A stretch of 64,000 nt of DNA from Phoronis australis (lineage: Eukaryota > Phoronida > Phoronidae): the NCBI GenBank assembly GCA_002633005.1, contig NMRA01000150.1:530453-594452 (forward strand). The letters run 5' to 3'. Under the pieces are notes generated by a model. It searched no databases and was not told the origin of the DNA. It saw only the letters and a program-made list of their open reading frames with translations. Made by a program: the position numbers and the translations under genes. Shown here in pieces: positions 19,662-33,400 of the stretch. How positions within the stretch are numbered: position 1 is the first letter of the stretch; each line of letters starts with the position of its first letter.

Positions 19662-22600
19662 CGTTTGACTGTTCTAGGCAGGTGCCCGGTGTTATTTGAC
19701 TAACCTGGAAAGTCTCACATGTTAAATGTGGAATGATTCGCCATTAAATTATGGAGTGGCGGGCAAAGTTGTTAGACTTCACTGCCGCAAGCTTAATTTG
19801 TATGTTTGAATTTTAAAGAAAGTTTCCTGTCTGAATTATCCAAAAGTTTGCCTGTATGTCGTTACCTATGATATGCTGATGTAGGTGTGATTACCTTGCC
19901 ACACTGTTGTTATATATTTATTGATATGTGAATGAACAATGTGCCAGGGCAGTTGCCCAGAGCATCTTGGGAAATATGATAATGCTGTGATATGTGCAGG
20001 CTTCTTAATGTCATAATCAGGTGTCTAAACTTGGGAAGTTGTCAGAATTTTGTTGAATCATGAAACGTTTTCAAACTGAGATATTTTGACCTCAGGAAGG
20101 GTTCTCAAAATGAGACATGGGTCTCAGTTGGTGGTATAATTACTGGAACATGTGAGTCTATGACATGAGTCTTTGCAGTACAATTACAAAAATTGTATCT
20201 AGACTGAATATGAATATTAATCAGCACAAATATCAATATCAGTATCAATATCAAGCTGCCCAAAAGTAAATATTCTACTCAGACCTCTTGCCACAATTTT
20301 GCAACTTTTGTGTTTTCATTTTTTGTACCTTACATTTTGAAAAACTGCAAACTAGCCATGAGAATGACTTTCTCAAGACTTATCTGGCAGTCATAGTTCA
20401 TGAAATATTTTATACAATTCATATTAAACTAGTAAAACTTAGGTATTAATTCCGACAATTACTTTGTTAGGCTTCCTGTTGAATGGAGGAATACTTAATG
20501 GCACTGCTGCTGTTTTCTTGAGGGGTCTTACCTTCAGGCAAGACAAAGATCTTGTGAGAAAACACTCTGAAACACTTGAATTGGCATAGCTATTTGTAGT
20601 CTATTTAGATTCTGTTGACCTATTGCATTGTGGGTAATACGATCACTAGTGGAGGAAGGATGTTGCGTGGGGTGACCAGAATGCCTTACGAACAAACATT
20701 TGTGAAAGTCCTAAAACTTTGTCATCACCGTTTTTAATTTTTTACTCTTTTGCTCATCATCTGTTGGTGCAGGCTTGATCCCCTACATCTGCCCTTGATT
20801 TTTTTTCCATTGAACAGTTCATTTATCTTTTTTCTCTTCAAAGAACACAAACAGTAGTATGTCTAAAATAACAGCTAAAAGTTCTGACTTTATCATTACT
20901 GTCATTTTCAGTGTGTGGACTAATGCCAAACCATTCTTGATTTACTGTGAATGATGACAGTACATTTTTGTTGGACAGATGTCCTCTAGGTGTCACTAGT
21001 GGATGAGGGTAACTCAAGTCAGCAGGAGTGTTACTTTTGTGTATATAGAGTTGTCGTGATTCATAACCCATTATAAGGTTAAGAGAATCATTTAGAGAAT
21101 TTGGAGGAGCCTTAAGGTCATTGCATGCTCAAATTGGTTTGTTTGTCATTATGATATATTTGTTTATTTCTTCAAACTGAACCAGTATGTGCAAGAAACC
21201 GCAACATGTAGTGTTCAACTTGATTAATTTACTTTGGATGATGTCATAACATGAATGCAATCCTGTAGAGCTCAATGAAAAGTACTGGGAGGACTAAACT
21301 AATCATGTTTTGCAATTTGCATTGTTATCTTTGAGCAACGTTCTTATGAAATTCATTAGATTGAAATGTTTCTGCGAATCATATTCAACAATCAGTTTTG
21401 TGTATTTCCAAGTTATTGCTCAGCACAGTCACGTGTTCATTTTGAAACATCTGACCAAAAGGGGACATGGGAGGCAAAATTCATGCTTTTGGTGTGTTTA
21501 AACACAATGAATTATAATGTAAATTCTTGAGGTTCTTGAACTCATTTTCATTTTAAGAGTGCCATGACTACTCTCTAAGTGGTAGTATCCTGTCAACTGA
21601 GTTTCTATTAAATTGTTTCACATAGAACTCAAGTAGTATGCTGTCAGTAATGTTGTTAAGAAAGTAACTACAGCCAAGAGTGCATAGCTGTACAAGTGAA
21701 CAACGTTGAGGGTGTGTGAATATCATAACTACAAAGAGTGCTGATAGGTAGACAATGTTAATCAAAGGTCAATAAGCAGGCAGTATCAGGGTTGAATTAG
21801 TGTAATTGTCTGTAATTCCTTTAGATTAAGTTGTGGTCCACTTTCAAAATTGTTTGACAGTGCTCTACACTTTTATGTTACCCGAGTTTATTGTTAAATG
21901 CCAGACAAATTTTAAGTTTGTTGACAGCAGTATCTTGTTTATTATTGGAACATATAGTTACTCTTCAAAAAATTCTACTTCAGTGTGGAAGGATGTCTGT
22001 AATGTTAGATGAAGGGACTGTTGTATTATTTTGTGATGAGTCATGTTCATAGGTGACTGTATCATTGTGTTGTATGTATACTATGTAGACTTTGTTTTCA
22101 ACTTCTCAAAGGGAGCTTTTAAGCAGTCACCTTCTCATCAATCCAAAAGTTCACAGGCGATAGTTATGAGCTGCTTATCTAGTTTGTCTCAATGTTTCTA
22201 CTCATTGTTTGACAATAACTTGTTGTCAGTTAGCATGTTAGCTTCATCAAACCTGGACTGAAAGTCCTGAAGAAGCAATGTTGTTTAGGTGTTAGACTTC
22301 GCTCTTTTAGTTTGTTTGCTCTATTATTTTGCAGTTTTCCATGTCTTCTTGCTTTATTGATTTTGGCATACGGCATGCCGTTTAATTTCTGACTGTAATT
22401 CCGTGAATATTATCACATGCTATGCACACTGACCAGACAAACTTCAATATCTTTGTCAAGTCATGCATGTGTGCATAGCACATTATCGTACAACCAGTTG
22501 TTATGCAGATAATAGTCAAAGGGGTTATGCATTTTGAGAACCAGTTTTCTTCCCTGAATAACAGGAATCAAACTGGTTCTCAAAGTCCAGTCTCCCAATG

Positions 22601-23433
22601 ACTATTGCTATTTTGTACACTTCCAGCCAAGAATAGTGACCAATGCAGTTCAGCTAGAATCACCAACAGACTCACCTCAATCACTGTGTGCCTTTTTTAA
22701 AAAAAAGTGCACAATCTATAGGATTTAATCTATTAAGAGGTTTACAATCTGTCACTCAAAATAAAGGTAAGGAAGTCTTGAAAAAGTGAGATGCACACAA
22801 GGTGATTATTCTCAGCAGGTGGTCGCGACTGACGTGTGCAACTGACTGGATGTCAACGATAATGTTGCAGTGTGACACATGATCAACCATGAAGATGAAA
22901 TTGTTTAACACCAGTCCTAGGCCATATGTGTATAGACTAAGCCAGTCCTAGGCCATGTGCGTACACATGTGTGCTGTGAAAATTTTCATTAGTGAAATGC
23001 ATTCGTTGCTGAGTTTTTGACCCGTGCTTGGCGCTGGCATGAAATATATCCCAGGTTAGGTGTATATGGTCCATCATAACAACCGGTTGTGCAGTTGTGC
23101 GTCTTTCTTTATAAAAGTTTGCCAGGTTAATGTTAGAACTTCAATCTGCAGATTGTATAATGATAAGAGTATGTCTTTATGCTTCCTTGTTTGAATCCTG
23201 TTATAATCGTATTTAATTCCATGACCCACAGACGTCACTGCTGTTGTAGATGCAGCAGGGTTTATGTACCTTGTGCAAAGGTTCAGGCAACTGTTTCAAA
23301 TGATCAAACAAAAATGTTACTTGTTTTTTGTCTGCCATGAAAATCATTCAAAACACTCATAAAACCTCAAAATACATTCATTACAAACAATCACAAAATC
23401 CAATTACATAGTTTTAAAACTTGTAATAACCAT
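19662..23433. other. EIF4E3 3' flank, no gene recognised
   Basis: It probably begins with the EIF4E3 3' UTR. An ATTAAA at about 19743 and an AATAAA at about 22758 are possible polyadenylation signals. I see no exon with convincing protein on either strand. A short duplication (CCAGTCCTAGGCCAT) occurs at about 22913 and 22943. Confidence 0.45.
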
Positions 23434-25796
23434 CTACATATTTCAGGTTTTAATAATTCAGAACATATTTGTCTTAACCTTGTGAGTAATATACCACATG
23501 GATAATTTTCTGATGAGCAAAACAAAATGTACACAATGTTTGAATAGTTAAAATGAAAATGAACTGCCAATATTTACATTTATGATACATTTGAATAGAT
23601 TCAGTGAAGACCAACGATAAGTAAACCTCATTCAGACGAGCTCTAGTCCCAACAAATGCTGTCCACCCAAACACAGCAGGTAAAAAGGTGAAAGTTGATT
23701 CAGTTAGCTGTGTCAACCTAACTGCAAGCTTTGTAACACAATTGTAATACAATGAATGTATGCCTGGAGAGGGATTCATGCTCTTTATTGGAGAATGTTT
23801 GCAAAATAGTTGGTTCTATTCCAAATAAATGTAGAGTAATAACCCAGTTATTTTCTACAGTTCACTCTCATATTTGAATACTGTAAGTCAGTCAGTCTGG
23901 ATACAGCCAGCTGGATTGACTTGTAATACACACCCACTTTATTCTACACTAGTTATGAGAGTGACAAGACAGCATCTTTGAACAGCAAATCATCGTTACC
24001 ACATACTCTATTTAGGATATTAACAGTGATATAGCAATCAAACTTACAAGGCATGACTTTACCTACATCTAAGTCTGCCCGTTTTACAAGGAAATGTCAA
24101 AATAACATGAAGATTTTTAAGATCACAAGGTGTTTATTATGATGAGTTTTGACTTGACTGTACTGATCAATTATTTTTATTTTAACACCACAATGTGATC
24201 TAGATGTCCAAGCGTAAATTATACACTAAACAACAACGTAAATATGACTGAGAGGACATTCCACACACACTGCTAATGAATGGACTACAGACACCCCACA
24301 CACACACACACACACACACTAATGAATGGACTACTTATACATAGTGATAATTAAGTGATCAAGTTGACACCAAAGACATGTGACAATGGTAGATACACAT
24401 TTGCCTAACTGTGCAAGTGAAGCACAGAGTAGAGAGAAAGTTGGTTGATTAACTCAACAATCTTTGTTCACTGTAGCTGCTCATGTCTCAAGATTATTAT
24501 GAAATCTTCAGGTTTTGAGAAGTTGTTTGTGTCCGACCTTCTTTGGCACCAAGGCCTGAAACATGAAGAGTGCAAAAAGACAGAAAATGATACTGACCAG
24601 TCTCATGTCCGTCTNTACATATTTCAGGTTTTAATAATTCAGAACATATTTGTCTTAACCTTGTGAGTAATATACCACATGTATAATTTTCTGATGAGCA
24701 AAACAAAATGTACACAATGTTTGAATAGTTAAAATGAAAATGAACTGCCAATATTTACATTTATGATACATTTGAATAGATTCAGTAAAGACCAACGATA
24801 AGTAAACCTCATTCAGACGAGCTCTAGTCCCAACAAATGCTGTCCACCCAAACACAGCAGGTAAAAAGGTGAAAGTTGATTCAGTTAGCTGTGTCAACCT
24901 AACTGCAAGCTTTGTAACACAATTGTAATACAATGAATGTATGCCTGGAGAGGGGTTCATGCTCTTTATTGGAGAATGTTTGCAAAATAGTTGGTTCTAT
25001 TCCAAATAAATGTAGAGTAATAACCCAGTTATTTTCTACAGTTCACTCTCATATTTGAATACTGTAAGTCAGTCAGTCTGGATACAGCCAGCTGGATTGA
25101 CTTGTAATACACACCCACTTTATTCTACACTAGTTATGAGAGTGACGAGACAGCATCTTTGAACAGCAAATCATCGTTACCACATACTCTATTTAGGATA
25201 TTAACAGTGATATAACAATCAAACTTACAGGGCATGACTTTACCTACATCTAAGTCTGCCCCTGTTACAAGGAAATGTCAAAATAACATGAAGATTTTTA
25301 AGATCACAAGGTGTTTATTATGATGAGTTTTGACTTGACTGTACTGATCAATTATTTTTTTTAACACCACAATGTGATCAAGATGAGCTTTTCCAAGCGT
25401 AAATTATACACTAAACAACTGAGTGGACATTCCACACACACACTAATGAATGGACTACAGACACTCCACACGCATCACACACACACACACACTAATGAAT
25501 GGACTACTTATACATAGTGATAATTAAGTGATCAAGTTGACACCAAAGACATGTGACATTGGTAGATACACATTTAACTTAACTGTGCAAGTGATGCACA
25601 GAGTAGAAAGAAAGTTGGTTGATTAACTCAACAATCTTTGTTCACTGTAGCTGCTCATGTCTCAAGATTATTATGAAATCTTCAGGTTTTGAGAAGTTGT
25701 TTGTGTCCGACCTTCTTTGGCACCAAGGCTTGAAACATGAAGAGTGCAAAAAAGACTGGAAATGATACTGACCAGTCTCATGTCTGTCTCCACAAT
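23434..25796. repeat. 1.18-kb direct tandem duplication joined by a single N, probably an assembly artefact
   Basis: Copy 1 is about 23434-24614 and copy 2 about 24616-25796, offset 1181 bp. They agree at about 99% apart from small indels near a (CA)n tract (24297-24321 in copy 1). The junction is exactly the single N at 24615, as when two allelic contigs are scaffolded end to end. Confidence 0.85.
23474..23779 (-). CDS. Weak ORF candidate (101 codons), duplicated at 24655-24960
   Basis: The minus-strand frame starts MNPSPGIHSLYYNCVTKLAV and contains FTFLPAVFGWTAFVGTRARL. The copy at 24655-24960 encodes the identical protein although three bases differ, so all three differences are synonymous. 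No family is recognised, and there are no splice signals or other support. With only three sites this could be chance. Confidence 0.15.
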   Translation of the reverse strand: MNPSPGIHSLYYNCVTKLAVRLTQLTESTFTFLPAVFGWTAFVGTRARLNEVYLSLVFTESIQMYHKCKYWQFIFILTIQTLCTFCFAHQKIIHVVYYSQG

Positions 25797-25850
25797 AAGA
25801 CTGGGTAGAAATGATACTGACCAGTCTCATGTCTGTCTCCACAATAAGTT
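25755..25850. repeat. Direct duplication of about 43 bp
   Basis: GAAATGATACTGACCAGTCT and the following CATGTCTGTCTCCACAATAA occur twice in a row at the end of the second 1.18-kb copy. Confidence 0.85.
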
Positions 25851-26012
25851 GATTTCATATTTGTCCGTCTAATGACCTAGGTCATGTTTATAATATCTAG
25901 TGCTACTCAAAAGTTCCAGTAGTTTGGATATTGTGAGCAAATGAATTCATTGTGTCAAGTCAAGCGGTAGTGTGTAATGCTTACTGTCTTGGATGTTTAA
26001 CCAGGTAGGTTT

Positions 26013-26096
26013 GACGTATTCAGTGATTTTGCAATGTTTGACGTATTCAGTGATTTTGCAATGTTTGACGTATTCAGTGATTTTGCAATGTTTAAC
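26013..26096. repeat. Minisatellite, 28 bp x 3
   Basis: Three near-perfect units of TTTGACGTATTCAGTGATTT followed by TGCAATG. Confidence 0.9.
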
Positions 26097-26180
26097 TTAC
26101 AGGTGTAAATAATGAGCATCAGATTTTATTTCAAGATATGCTCGACTGAAGCTACAACATATCTTCACTTCTAGGAAGCT

Positions 26181-27250
26181 TTGAGAATCATGCCATGTTG
26201 GTCGTGTTGGCCGCCTTTTGATAATTCAAGGAGAGTCAATGTTGTGTTGAATATGACGACCACTGTGAGAAACGGCAAGGCAGCACAGAACGTTGATAAA
26301 GCACGCACAATCCCAGAAGACCGCAAAAACATTCACATTTGCAACATTTTAGTGATGTCTAAATGTTAGTGTTCAGAGGATTTCTGAAAAATTTGTTTCA
26401 TAATTCCTCAGTCCTGACCCAATCCTTATTTTTTAACAATATTGCTCACGATGAATCATGGATATATGACTATGACCCCCCGTGTCTATGCAACAGTCGT
26501 TACTATGGAGAGAAATCACGTAACTTCACCGGGACCAAAGACAGCACACAAGTTTCAAACAATGGTGATTTTTGACTTGCAGGGGCATTGTTCCCGAGGA
26601 CAAATTATTAACGAAGCTTTACCGCCAACTAAGTTTTAATAGCACTTAGGGAGAGCACTTGCCACAAACGACCAGAACAACAGGAAAACATTGACTAAAC
26701 ACTACACCATCACAGTCCATCTGTCAACACACTGCATGTTGGCCATGACACGGGATCTAATCTCTTCACTCAAAATTATTTTTTACATTTTTCATTCTCC
26801 TTCAATAGCAACTCGAGTGTTCGAATATGTTGTGAACAAGTCACTATGTAGTCTGGTTCTGGAATTCATGACCGCTAGACTTGAGCTGCAAACTTGTCAG
26901 TAAAAACTGAAATTTGGAGTAGAGACTGGAACTTATTACTTCAATGGTGGGGTCATCAAGTGCAAAGTAGGTTTACGTTGTCATCCACGTAAATTGGAGC
27001 ACAATATATTGGACACTTATCTCAAGTTCATACTTAGTAGAATAAAAAATGACAAAACAATTTACAGTTTGCTTGTGAGTAAAAGGTTTGGAGCCGGAAG
27101 TTGTTGAATTCTAGGAACACTATGGTCATTCCCACATCCATCTCATTCACAAGATCTAAACCTCTGTGATATTTCTATGGCAACAACTAATACTCAGATT
27201 CTAAGGTGTATCGCTTTGAGTTAATACAGTTGCTGAGGAAGAACACATGC
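26181..27250 (+). pseudogene. Decayed mariner-type transposase
   Basis: Broken frames carry mariner landmarks in the expected order. First is HDESWIYDYDP (26447-26480), with the first catalytic Asp. Then follow FDLQGHCSRGQIINEALPP (about 26569-26628), a degraded HH(D)N-A-H region near 26705-26735, and PHPSHSQDLNLCDISM (27137-27180), matching the PHPPYSPDLAPCDF block around the last catalytic Asp. Several stops and frameshifts separate the blocks, so the element is dead. I did not identify terminal inverted repeats. Confidence 0.75.
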
Positions 27251-27422
27251 AAGGCATGCTGGGATCATTGAGGACAGCGACGGAAACCAACAAGTCAAAA
27301 TTTCATTCGTCTATACTCAAATAACTTGAGCTTTGGATATCACCTAGTATTGTCCTAGACCGTCTTCCTAAGTTAAACTGATAACAATTAGACATAACCG
27401 CTAAGATGCTGCTAACGGCAGA

Positions 27423-30400
27423 TCATAGTTTCCCTTGCTGCTTCATACTGCTGATGTAATTTATAAGAGATTGATTCACTTCCAAGTCACTAAATGACAC
27501 ATTAGCATTGGCACATCCAACCAGAGGGCAGCTGAAAAAAATAAAGTTTACATCAGAAAAGGTGAGAATTTGAGGTGTTTGTGTACACAAACAACCAACT
27601 CGTGGACGATTTTAAAGAAAATTTCAGGATGTTGGAGTGAATGAAGTAGGCTTTTGAAGATGATGTCAAACAACAGAACGTGAAGAAGATTATAAGAATT
27701 CAAAGGAACTGTTGAACTTGGTGGATGTTTGAACTCTAACATCTTCTAACTAAATATAACTATTATGACTAAACTTGTTACTCTAAGGCAACGTTTCTTG
27801 TTATTAATTGCGTTACTACAGTGACCACTTAATATAATAATAATAATAAGTTAACATACGGTGCCTTCTTGTTTCGCCTCAACTTGTCCTCGATGTACTG
27901 TTTGACGCCATTGAAGTCATAGCTGTGTCCACACACCTTATTCTTGACGGGCTGCACCATCGTCATGCCCGTGAAAGGACAGCGGACACGCACCTCCTCC
28001 TCAACAACCATCACCTCATCATCAACGGACTCCTGTGGAACACGATATAACATGAAAGAAAATGATACAAGACACAATTACTCAAACTATTATTACGTTC
28101 TCCAAAATATTGAAAAAAAGAACTGTCAATATACTTTGGATTCCCTGGTACGTGATGTAGATCAGACAAGTATGTCTTGTATAGAATTATAGTATAAAGT
28201 TCACATTCAGACAAGGGTAACTATCAAAACTGATCTTATTTCATTCTTCTAGACAGTGTTTCTAGCCTTACTGGAAATGACGATGGTTTCCCAAAATATT
28301 GAAGTTCAAAACTGATACAGCATTCATTACGCAGGTGTTGCTACTTTTTAAAGTACATTTCCCCCCGTTTAGCTCGCTAAAAACAGATGTCAAATCAGAC
28401 CCTCTAATCTTACTAAACTGGTCTCAAAAATTTCTTTAACACAATAGAGCTTCTTTAGGCTAAGAAAAACTTTTCAAAATCATCAATTTTACAAGGGTTA
28501 GCTGGACCTAAAATTAGAAAATAAACCAGTCTTGTGCCACAACAATGACTATTTCTTGCGAGTGCATCACAGATCAGCTGTTACATTTAGTTATCTCAAT
28601 ATGGTGATTATAGTGGCAGCTAAAATGGTAAAGGCAGCTTTAATAAACATCCATTATCTGCCATGTTGTGTCATGTGTTGATGTGATTATACTCAGACAC
28701 AATCTATGAAATTGTGAACATATATCAGTGTCTTATATTGGTGAGGTTATACTCTCTAACACAATTTGTGAATCTACATCATTCTATTCAATTGTAAAGA
28801 ATTTTGTATAGACAAAGAATTTCTTCAACACAATAAAGAATCCCGAAAAATGTGGTCACATGACCAGGTTCAAATCCAGCCAATCAGAAAGAAGATGGTT
28901 GCACAATGACAACACATATTAAGACACAACACTGGTTGGCATAATCACCTGAGGAACTTTATACATTAAAGATGAGGGGGCAGATGGACCTCTGTGTGAA
29001 GGAGAGCACTCTTCAATAATGACATCATCATCACTGAAATTGAAATGCTGCTGATTATAGTTCCATGAAGAAGATAACAAGATTAAATAAATAACTAATA
29101 ATTAAAATGTTAGCTTTTACATTCCATAACTTTATTGCGGCCCACCAATTTGAGCAAGAGTAATAGCAGGAACTTCACATGTGGCCACAGTGCATGGCAA
29201 ATGATACATTTCTAGGGGCTACTAGGAGGTGCTGCGTTAGTCGAATCTGCCTGAAAATGAAATGGTGCTGGCACATTGTCATCATACACCTATGAATTAA
29301 GTTTCATTGAAATATGTCAATCAATTCTCAATAAATCACACTGAAATATGTCAATCAATTCTCAATAAGTCACATGGAAACTCTTCCCCAAGTAACACTT
29401 GTCGAAAACACTGAGAAGTACTCTTCCCCCAAACAAAACTTGAGAAGCTCCTTTTCACAAAGCTGCAGTGGACAAATCCTTCCCGAAAATAAAGGGTTCA
29501 GCGCATTGGCATCACATATATCTGTGTCAAGTTTTGTAGTCATCTGCCAATTGGTTTTCTTTAGATGTCATTCGGACCTGCTCTTCTCTCAGACAACACT
29601 GTCTTGAAAACTCCTTGTTGAGAGCAAAATGGCCACTAGGAGGTGCTGCAGTAGTTGAATTCACAAGAAAAAATTAATTGTTCTGACACATTGCTCTGAG
29701 TGAAGTTTCAGTGAAATGCAGCAATAAGATCTCTAGATATCATCTGCATACACGCTTCCCGAGAACGGCCACTAGGGGGCTTTGCACTAGTCAAATAGAC
29801 CTGAAAATCAAACAGCACTGGCACAATGTCAACATATACGTCTGTGTCAAGTTTCATTGAAATCTGTCTATCGGTTCTCAAGATATCTGGAAACCCTTTT
29901 ACCCCAAACAACACTTGAAAAGTTGCTTGTAGAGAAAAAAAGTGGCCACTAGGAAGTGCTGCAGAGGCTGAATCTGCTCTCAAAATTTTACCGTGTTAGC
30001 ACATTGACATCACATACCTCTGTCTTGTTAGGTTTTGTTGAAATCTGTCAATATCTAGATATCATCCGGAAGCGACCTTCCCAAAAAAATACTGAAAATG
30101 CCACGGCCCCTAGACCACAGGGGGCAGGGCAGATTGAAAAGTGTTACAAACTACTCCAATGATGCCTTACACCTTTGTGCCAAAGTTCATCACAATCCAA
30201 CCGATGTTTCTGGTATATTGTTGGACACCTGGACAACTTAACAACCAGGTACTTGGACAAAGTGATGACAATATGCAGGCACAGGGATGCATAAAAAACA
30301 ATTTACTTAGCTACTGTATGTAGTAAATGTCTATCAGCCACTAATGAATTAATATTTCTGGGGGCATGTTTTTCTGAAAGTCTATTAACTGCAGTCAGAA

Positions 30401-33400
30401 ATTGATTATTTTGTCTTTTGCGTTTCTCATGATGTTTTGTCTTATGTTTATTTGAGCAATGTATGGAGTTCTGTCACTGACTTCGAATAGTAGACAGATT
30501 TTCTGACATTCAGCCTCAGCTTGATTTTCGTGACACTGAGTTGCAGCCAAAATGAAGTCAGTAAAGTTCAAGAAACAGGCTCCTGATAACAGATGGTCCG
30601 ACTTTGAAATTACCTCGTTTATGGAAACGTCAACATCACCACTCTGTGTGCAATACAACATGTCTTTACATTACAGTCTTCATTAGGAACAAGATGGATA
30701 ATGGAGGATGTGTGTCTTACCTTGAAGTGGAGACACTTGGTGGTTGGCTACTTGATTTGGGAGCAATGTTCCTGAACTGTGAAGTAGGCATGAATGATGG
30801 AATGAGACTGGTTGATCCAGCATTCAGCACAGGTAGGCCATGAAGCCTAGATGGTTGGTCTTCAGGAGAGTTCAATATCTGAAGCAGGCTGGCATTGCTA
30901 GCATTAGTCAGGTTAGTCATGGTCCGTGTGGATGTTTGATTGGCTAGTGGAAATAGTGAAGTAAGCTCCTGGGCTTCGTTGACTGGTGCTGCCACCTGTT
31001 GTAGAGCTCTCAAGTTCTGCTGCTGGGACTGAGGTTGAAGAATCTCTTTTTGAAGTTGATTTTGTAATAATGTAATAGTCTGACTTACATCAGAGGCTGA
31101 GCTCGAGGGTAGTGAAAGAACGCGCCCAATGACTTGTGGCGACCAGTTACTAGGCAACCTCAACTGCTGCTGGCCTAACTGCTGCTGTTGCTGCTGTCTT
31201 CTTTGTTGTTGTTGCTGTTGTTGTTGTTGCTGCTGCCGTTGTTGCTGCATCTGTCGTCGCTGAAGCTGCTGCTGCTGTTGAAGCTGCTGCTGTTGTCCTT
31301 GTCGCTGTTGTTGATAAACTCTCTGCAGCATCGCATGGTCGCGTGCATTGTGTACACCTGCTTGTCCTTGTGACAAGTTCACTGTGCTTGGCCTGTTGCC
31401 ATAACTACGCATTGAGAACTGTTGCTGTCCTCCATTAGATGGTTGCACCTGGCTGGCAACAGTGGCTGAATATTGGTGCTGTCTCTGTACCTGCTGTGTT
31501 CTCTGTTGCGCGGGGTGCACTCTAAAGTGTTGCTGTAAGTCATGTCCCCCTTGGTGTGTAACTGAATGTCCGTCTCCAGCCCCATGTTGAGATGCTCCAC
31601 CCAAGGTTTGTGCCAGGGTAGAGCCAAGAGACCCTGAGGGATAGTTGAAGAGCTGCTGTGAGAGAACATCATGAGACAGCGCAGGTTGAATAGGGCGACA
31701 CTGAGTAGTTGCACGCTGCTCCACTTGTCTGTGTGAAGAGGTTGCTTGGCGAGGATTGCATGCTGTCATTTGTGATGGAGTTTGATGACGCTGCTGAGAC
31801 AACTGTGCTGGTTGATTCTGATTGGACACTTGTACTTGTGTCCAATAACCATGGACAGGCCGGCCCTGATTGGAACTGCCTATTATAGATGACAATGAGT
31901 GTTGACTAATGGGAACAAGAGGAGGTGGTCCAGAAACAGCACCAGAGGTCAGCTGGGTCACATATTGACTGGAAGATGTCTCTGCTGGCCGTCGCCGACC
32001 GGTTAAATTGATCACAGGCACATTTCTTGGATCAAACGGAAGAACCTTATGTCCAAAGGAGGTGAGTAAGTTTAGATTAGCTTGGCTAAGTGGCGACACG
32101 AGCTTGAACAACAGAACAACGGGTCGAGTGAGCTGAGTGGCTGCAACATACAACATGATTGATTGTAAAGAGTTGAATTTCCACTTTTTCAGGACACAAG
32201 CAGAAGAAAGTTTATCTTTCAAACAGCAAATAGTTTTAAATTATCTGCACTGAAAACATTATTTTAGTTTATTGTTACCTATTTTTTTCTGTGATCAAAG
32301 ATTTAGAATATGTGTGATTTTGTGGTTTATGATTAGAATATCAAAAACACTTAACGAAATGTAACCATTACTTTAGAACCATACATACTGTGTCAGCATA
32401 GATTGAAAACTCTCGATGCATCATGCCATGACAGAAACATTTATCAACAGCTTTGCATCACCATCAGATTTAAATAGGGTCAATGGTAAAAACAGCAACT
32501 ACAGTTATTCAAGCAAGATTTTCATACAAAACAATAGCAATGCCGAGCACTGAAATATCGCCCACGATGAAACCCCAAACAATGTGCTTCTATGGGTGTG
32601 TTTAGTATCATAAAAATGGCCATTAGATGACGCATAAATACACCAAACACATCTGAATTGAGAGGGTAGCGTCTCTGTAAAACACAACTATTTGGAAAAT
32701 TTCATGGAAATAAGCCAAGGAACTCCTATGATATAAGGCAAACGTAAAAACAATTGACACTAGGGGGCGTAGCTATATCGACACCAGGAAGCATAAATAT
32801 ATTGACCCTAGGGGGCATAGCTATATTGACACTAAGGGGCATAGCTACATTGATAATAGAGGGCATAGCTATATTCCGAGGCAGACAGGGAGGTGGATGG
32901 CATATAGGGAGGTGATATGGCAGATAGGGAGGTGATATGGTAGATAGGGAGGGGGGTGGCAGATAGGGAGGTGGACGCCAGAAAATGGATGCAAAACTAA
33001 AAACAATGGCAACCAAGGGGCCCAGAAAACATCAAATCTGTCTGAAAATGGAAAGTCGTTTTCATCTCAATAGAAACCTAGGCATTTGCTGAATTTCATG
33101 AAAAACAATATTGACAATAAGTAGTCAAGGAGTAAGAAAACTAGCTGTCACCATGTTATGAGTGACATTAGTCACAAGCCGACAGGGATGAAACTATGAA
33201 GACCACCAAGCATTATTTATTGACACTAAATTAGAGGACTGTAAATCATGAGTAGTGTCCCCACTACCATACCACAATCAAATGACTTTCCCTTAGTTGT
33301 CAAATTTACTTATTTCCAGGCTTGTATGTAGAGAATATACAACCCAGGAGTATCACAATTGAATTGCTGCAAATTTAAGTCGCACATTTCTGTGAATGAT

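Noticed and set aside
30395-30661. Exon of NSE2 N-terminal helices
   Set aside because: The peptide does not resemble the SMC5-binding coiled coil of NSE2, and its possible donor phase does not fit the next exon.
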